Source: JBDTRY01 sp039931435
GTDB lineage: Bacteria; Acidobacteriota; Thermoanaerobaculia; Gp7-AA8
DNA length: 5,680 bases
Direction: 5' to 3'
Assembly (NCBI GenBank): GCA_039931435.1
Contig: JBDTRY010000244.1
Location: forward strand, 1 to 5,680
Numbering within the stretch: the stretch's first letter is position 1; each line of letters starts with the position of its first letter. Shown one piece after another: positions 3,082 through 5,680 of this stretch. The position numbers and the translations under genes are program-made. The notes beneath the pieces were generated by a model that did not search any database, had not been told where the DNA came from, and saw only the letters and a program-made list of their open reading frames with translations.

Positions 3082-5680
3082 ATGACGCTATCCGCTGGTG
3101 CGCAGCTCGGCCCTTATGAAATCCTCTCGCCGCTGGGCGCGGGCGGGATGGGCGAGGTCTACCGGGCTCGCGACAGACGTCTTGGCCGCGAGGTGGCGAT
3201 CAAGGTCTTGCCGGCGGCGGTGTCGTCCGATGCCGAACGCCTGAGGCGCTTCGAGCGCGAAGCGCAGGCGGCCTCATCGCTCAACCACCCCAACATCGTG
3301 ACGATCTACGACATCGGATCCGAGGGTTCGGTCTCCTACATAGCGATGGAGCTCGTCGAGGGGCATTCGCTTCGCGAGCTCATGGAAGGACCTCTGAAAG
3401 TGCGTCAACTGCTCGAGATCGCGGTGCAGATGGCCGAGGGGCTGGCGAAGGCGCACGCGGCGGGTATCGTGCATCGGGACCTGAAGCCCGAGAACGTGAT
3501 GATGACCGGCGATGGGCACATCAAGATCCTGGACTTCGGACTGGCCAAGCTGACGCAGCCGGATTCCAGCCAGAGCGCAGCGACGGCGCCGGCGGAGACG
3601 ACGCCCGGGACCGTGATGGGGACCATTGGATATATGTCGCCAGAGCAGGCGATGGGAAAGGTCGTCGATTTCCGGTCCGACCAGTTTTCGTTCGGCTCGA
3701 TCCTGTATGAGATGGCGACGGGCCGCCGCCCCTTCCAGCGGAGCTCCGCTCCGCAAACGATGGCGGCGATCATTCAGGACGAGCCCGACCCGATCCAGAC
3801 CGCCAATCCGCAGATACCAGCGCCGGTGCGATGGCTCGTGCAGCGGTGCCTGGCGAAGGACGTGAGGGGGCGCTACGCGTCGACGGAGGACCTTGCGCGT
3901 GAGCTCGCGACCGTGCGCGAGCATCTCTCCGAGGCGACAAGCGCGATCGACGCCGTTGCTGCGGCGCGCGAACCGGTGCGCCGCCGGGGCCTCTGGATCG
4001 TGGCCGCCATCGCCGCCACGGTTCTGTTGGCCGGCGGTGTGATGGCGTGGCGCCTTCGCCGCGCCGACTACTTCTGGAAGAACCCGCTGGCTGGCGCGCA
4101 CTTCACGCGTTTGACTGACTGGGAAAGCTCCGAGCTCGATGCGGCCATCTCCGCTGACGGCAAGTTCGTAGCCTTCGTTTCTGACCGCGAGGGTGGATTC
4201 GACGTCTGGGTCGGACAGGTTGGCGGTGGCGAGTTTCTGAATCTCACAAAGGGTCGGTTTCCGGTGGTTGGCCACGAGTTCATCCGCAGCGAGGGATTCT
4301 CCGGTGATGGGGCTCAGGTGTGGCTCCGCATTGGTGTTAAGAGCGCGAAGGAGCACAACGTGTGGCTCGTGCCTACGATGGGTGGTGTGCCGCACCCCTT
4401 CCTGCAAAACGCCGTGGAAGCGGTCTGGTCACCGGATCGAAGCCACGTCCTTTATTACACGTTTGTTCCCGGTGACCCGATGTTCATCGCAGATCGAAAC
4501 GGGGGAAATCCGAAACAGATCTTCATCAGTAAACCGGGCATTCACAATCACTATCCCGCCTGGTCCCCGGACGGCCGCTTCGTCTACTTCGTCAGGGGAA
4601 TTCCGAGCGTCGACATGGCCGCCGACATCTGGCGAGTCCCCTCTGCAGGCGGGCCCGCCGAGCAGTTGACTCAGCACCATGCCAGGGTGGCGTATCCGAC
4701 TCTGCTGGATGACCGCACGCTGATCTACTCGGCGGCGGGGGAAGACGGCTCCGGATCCAGGCTCTATGCCATGGATGTCGAGCGACGGATTCCGCACCCG
4801 GTGACGTCGGGCCTGGAGGAGTACCTCTCGGTGGCGGCCAGCGCGGATGGCCGACGCCTCGTCGCAACCGTTGCCAATCCTGTTCACAACCTCTGGACGG
4901 TGCCTATCTCGGATCAAATGCTGGACGACTCCGACGCCGTCCGTTTGAGTCTGCCAACGGTTCGCGCGACCGCTCCTCGGTTTGGGCCAGACTATCTTCT
5001 GTATCTTTCGTCCCGGGGAGGCGCAGATGGACTCTGGAAGTTTCAGGATGGCGTAGAGACGGAACTGTGGAAGGGTAGCGAGGGACCTGTAACCGCCGCG
5101 CCCGCGATTTCTCCCGACGGGACCGAAATCTGCTTTTCAGTTCGCCGTGAGGGGCGGGCGCACCTCTACCGGATCGCCTCGGACGGCACGAACGCGCACC
5201 CGATCGCTGAATCGCTCGATGTGCGTAACGCGCCCTCCTGGTCTCGAGACGGAAAATGGATCGCGATCGTCAACAACGAGGGAAAGATGAACCCACTGCT
5301 CAGGGTGCCGGTCGACGGTGGGCCGCCGGTCCGGCTGGTCGATGGAATGGAAGGGGTGATCTTTAACCCTGTCTGGTCTCCCGACGGTCGCCTTATCGTT
5401 TACACCCAGACTCAGGGTTCAGCAAAAGGCATGCTCCGGGGTGTCACGCCAGATCAGCAACCTGTTCCCCTGCCCGAGGTCTCGGTGCTGAATTGGGGCG
5501 ACCGCTACCGGTTCCTGCCGGACGGCAAAGCGCTCGTCGTGATTCAGGGCGAGATGTGGCACCAGAACTTCTGGTTTGTCGATCTCGGAACCGGTCGTCG
5601 TCGGCAGTTGACAAACTTCCGGCCTGGATTCGACGTTAAGAGCTTCGACGTGTCCCCCGACGGCAAGCGAATCGTCTTCG
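3082..5680 (+). CDS. Transmembrane Ser/Thr protein kinase with long PD40/TolB-like propeller region (3' end outside window)
   Basis: 866 codons are visible and the frame is still open at the edge. ATG 3082 is the only start codon after an in-frame TAA at 3061-3063. Residues 12-275 form a complete PknB-like kinase: glycine loop GAGGMGEV (19-26), Lys41 in VAIK, helix-C Glu60, catalytic HRDLKPEN (131-138, Asp133), DFG (151-153), a Ser/Thr-rich activation loop (161-182), SPE (186-188), Asp200 in 'FRSDQFSFG', and Arg264. All catalytic residues are present, so it should phosphorylate Ser/Thr. Residues about 304-323 (LWIVAAIAATVLLAGGVMAW) are one membrane helix, placing the kinase in the cytoplasm and the rest in the periplasm. 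From about 340 on come repeated beta-propeller blades with the PD40 pattern 'SPDG..I.F': 356 (SADG), 495 (SPDG), 587 (SADG), 677 (SPDG), 721 (SRDG), 766 (SPDG) and 858 (SPDG), with more divergent blades between. The propeller probably senses a ligand or binds envelope partners; the ligand cannot be read from the sequence. Confidence 0.95.
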   Translation, partial: MTLSAGAQLGPYEILSPLGAGGMGEVYRARDRRLGREVAIKVLPAAVSSDAERLRRFEREAQAASSLNHPNIVTIYDIGSEGSVSYIAMELVEGHSLRELMEGPLKVRQLLEIAVQMAEGLAKAHAAGIVHRDLKPENVMMTGDGHIKILDFGLAKLTQPDSSQSAATAPAETTPGTVMGTIGYMSPEQAMGKVVDFRSDQFSFGSILYEMATGRRPFQRSSAPQTMAAIIQDEPDPIQTANPQIPAPVRWLVQRCLAKDVRGRYASTEDLARELATVREHLSEATSAIDAVAAAREPVRRRGLWIVAAIAATVLLAGGVMAWRLRRADYFWKNPLAGAHFTRLTDWESSELDAAISADGKFVAFVSDREGGFDVWVGQVGGGEFLNLTKGRFPVVGHEFIRSEGFSGDGAQVWLRIGVKSAKEHNVWLVPTMGGVPHPFLQNAVEAVWSPDRSHVLYYTFVPGDPMFIADRNGGNPKQIFISKPGIHNHYPAWSPDGRFVYFVRGIPSVDMAADIWRVPSAGGPAEQLTQHHARVAYPTLLDDRTLIYSAAGEDGSGSRLYAMDVERRIPHPVTSGLEEYLSVAASADGRRLVATVANPVHNLWTVPISDQMLDDSDAVRLSLPTVRATAPRFGPDYLLYLSSRGGADGLWKFQDGVETELWKGSEGPVTAAPAISPDGTEICFSVRREGRAHLYRIASDGTNAHPIAESLDVRNAPSWSRDGKWIAIVNNEGKMNPLLRVPVDGGPPVRLVDGMEGVIFNPVWSPDGRLIVYTQTQGSAKGMLRGVTPDQQPVPLPEVSVLNWGDRYRFLPDGKALVVIQGEMWHQNFWFVDLGTGRRRQLTNFRPGFDVKSFDVSPDGKRIVF

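Noticed and set aside
3274..4407. 377-codon open frame on the minus strand, antisense to the kinase
   Set aside because: It lies opposite a convincing kinase gene in every part. Its translation is His/Arg-rich without any domain, and such long antisense frames are common in GC-rich genes.

Overview
The window looks like chromosomal DNA from a GC-rich, diderm soil or sediment bacterium, most likely Acidobacteriota (Vicinamibacteria- or Solibacter-like) or a neighbouring phylum. Three things point there. One is a membrane-bound Ser/Thr kinase carrying a very long series of TolB/PD40-type beta-propeller repeats, opening with a characteristic 'LGPYEIL..LGAGGMGEVYRARD' N-terminus. The second is an OmpA-type peptidoglycan-binding protein, which implies an outer membrane. 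The third is an intergenic 'TGTCATCCTGAGCG..GCGAAGGATC' repeat that I remember as common in such genomes. The taxonomic call is inference; there is no rRNA or other marker here.

Layout. Positions 1-280 are essentially non-coding. There may be a 13-codon gene tail at the far left, followed by a dyad and several copies of the short intergenic repeat. Positions 281-2074 (minus strand) hold a 597-residue exported protein: signal peptide, two DUF4398-like helical repeats, a long Gln/Ala/Arg-rich coiled coil and a C-terminal OmpA domain. It has a strong Shine-Dalgarno and a hairpin in its leader. Positions 2075-2396 are a divergent intergenic stretch containing a second, very GC-rich hairpin.

Positions 2397-2911 are a toxin-antitoxin scrapyard. 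They hold the C-terminal half of an MNT-type nucleotidyltransferase antitoxin, then the first 15 codons of its HEPN (HepT) partner, still joined by a GTGA stop/start overlap. Next comes a complete 68-residue HicB-type protein with its own good ribosome binding site, and possibly a trace of a HicA partner. Positions 2912-3081 are intergenic, with a REP-like stem-loop running into a perfect 15-bp tandem duplication and a possible -10 element. From 3082 to the right edge runs the incomplete kinase gene (866 codons visible, no stop). It is the largest real gene in the window.

The two large genes both act at the envelope: one bridges peptidoglycan and the outer membrane, the other is a transmembrane kinase with its propeller on the far side of the membrane. 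Nothing in the sequence links them in one operon, since they are divergent and about 1 kb apart. The segment between them looks like a recombination-prone site where toxin-antitoxin cassettes have been inserted and eroded. I see no tRNA, rRNA, CRISPR array or intact insertion sequence. I do not see a clearly new biological system; the decayed MNT/HEPN-HicB junction and the repeats around it are the most interesting part.
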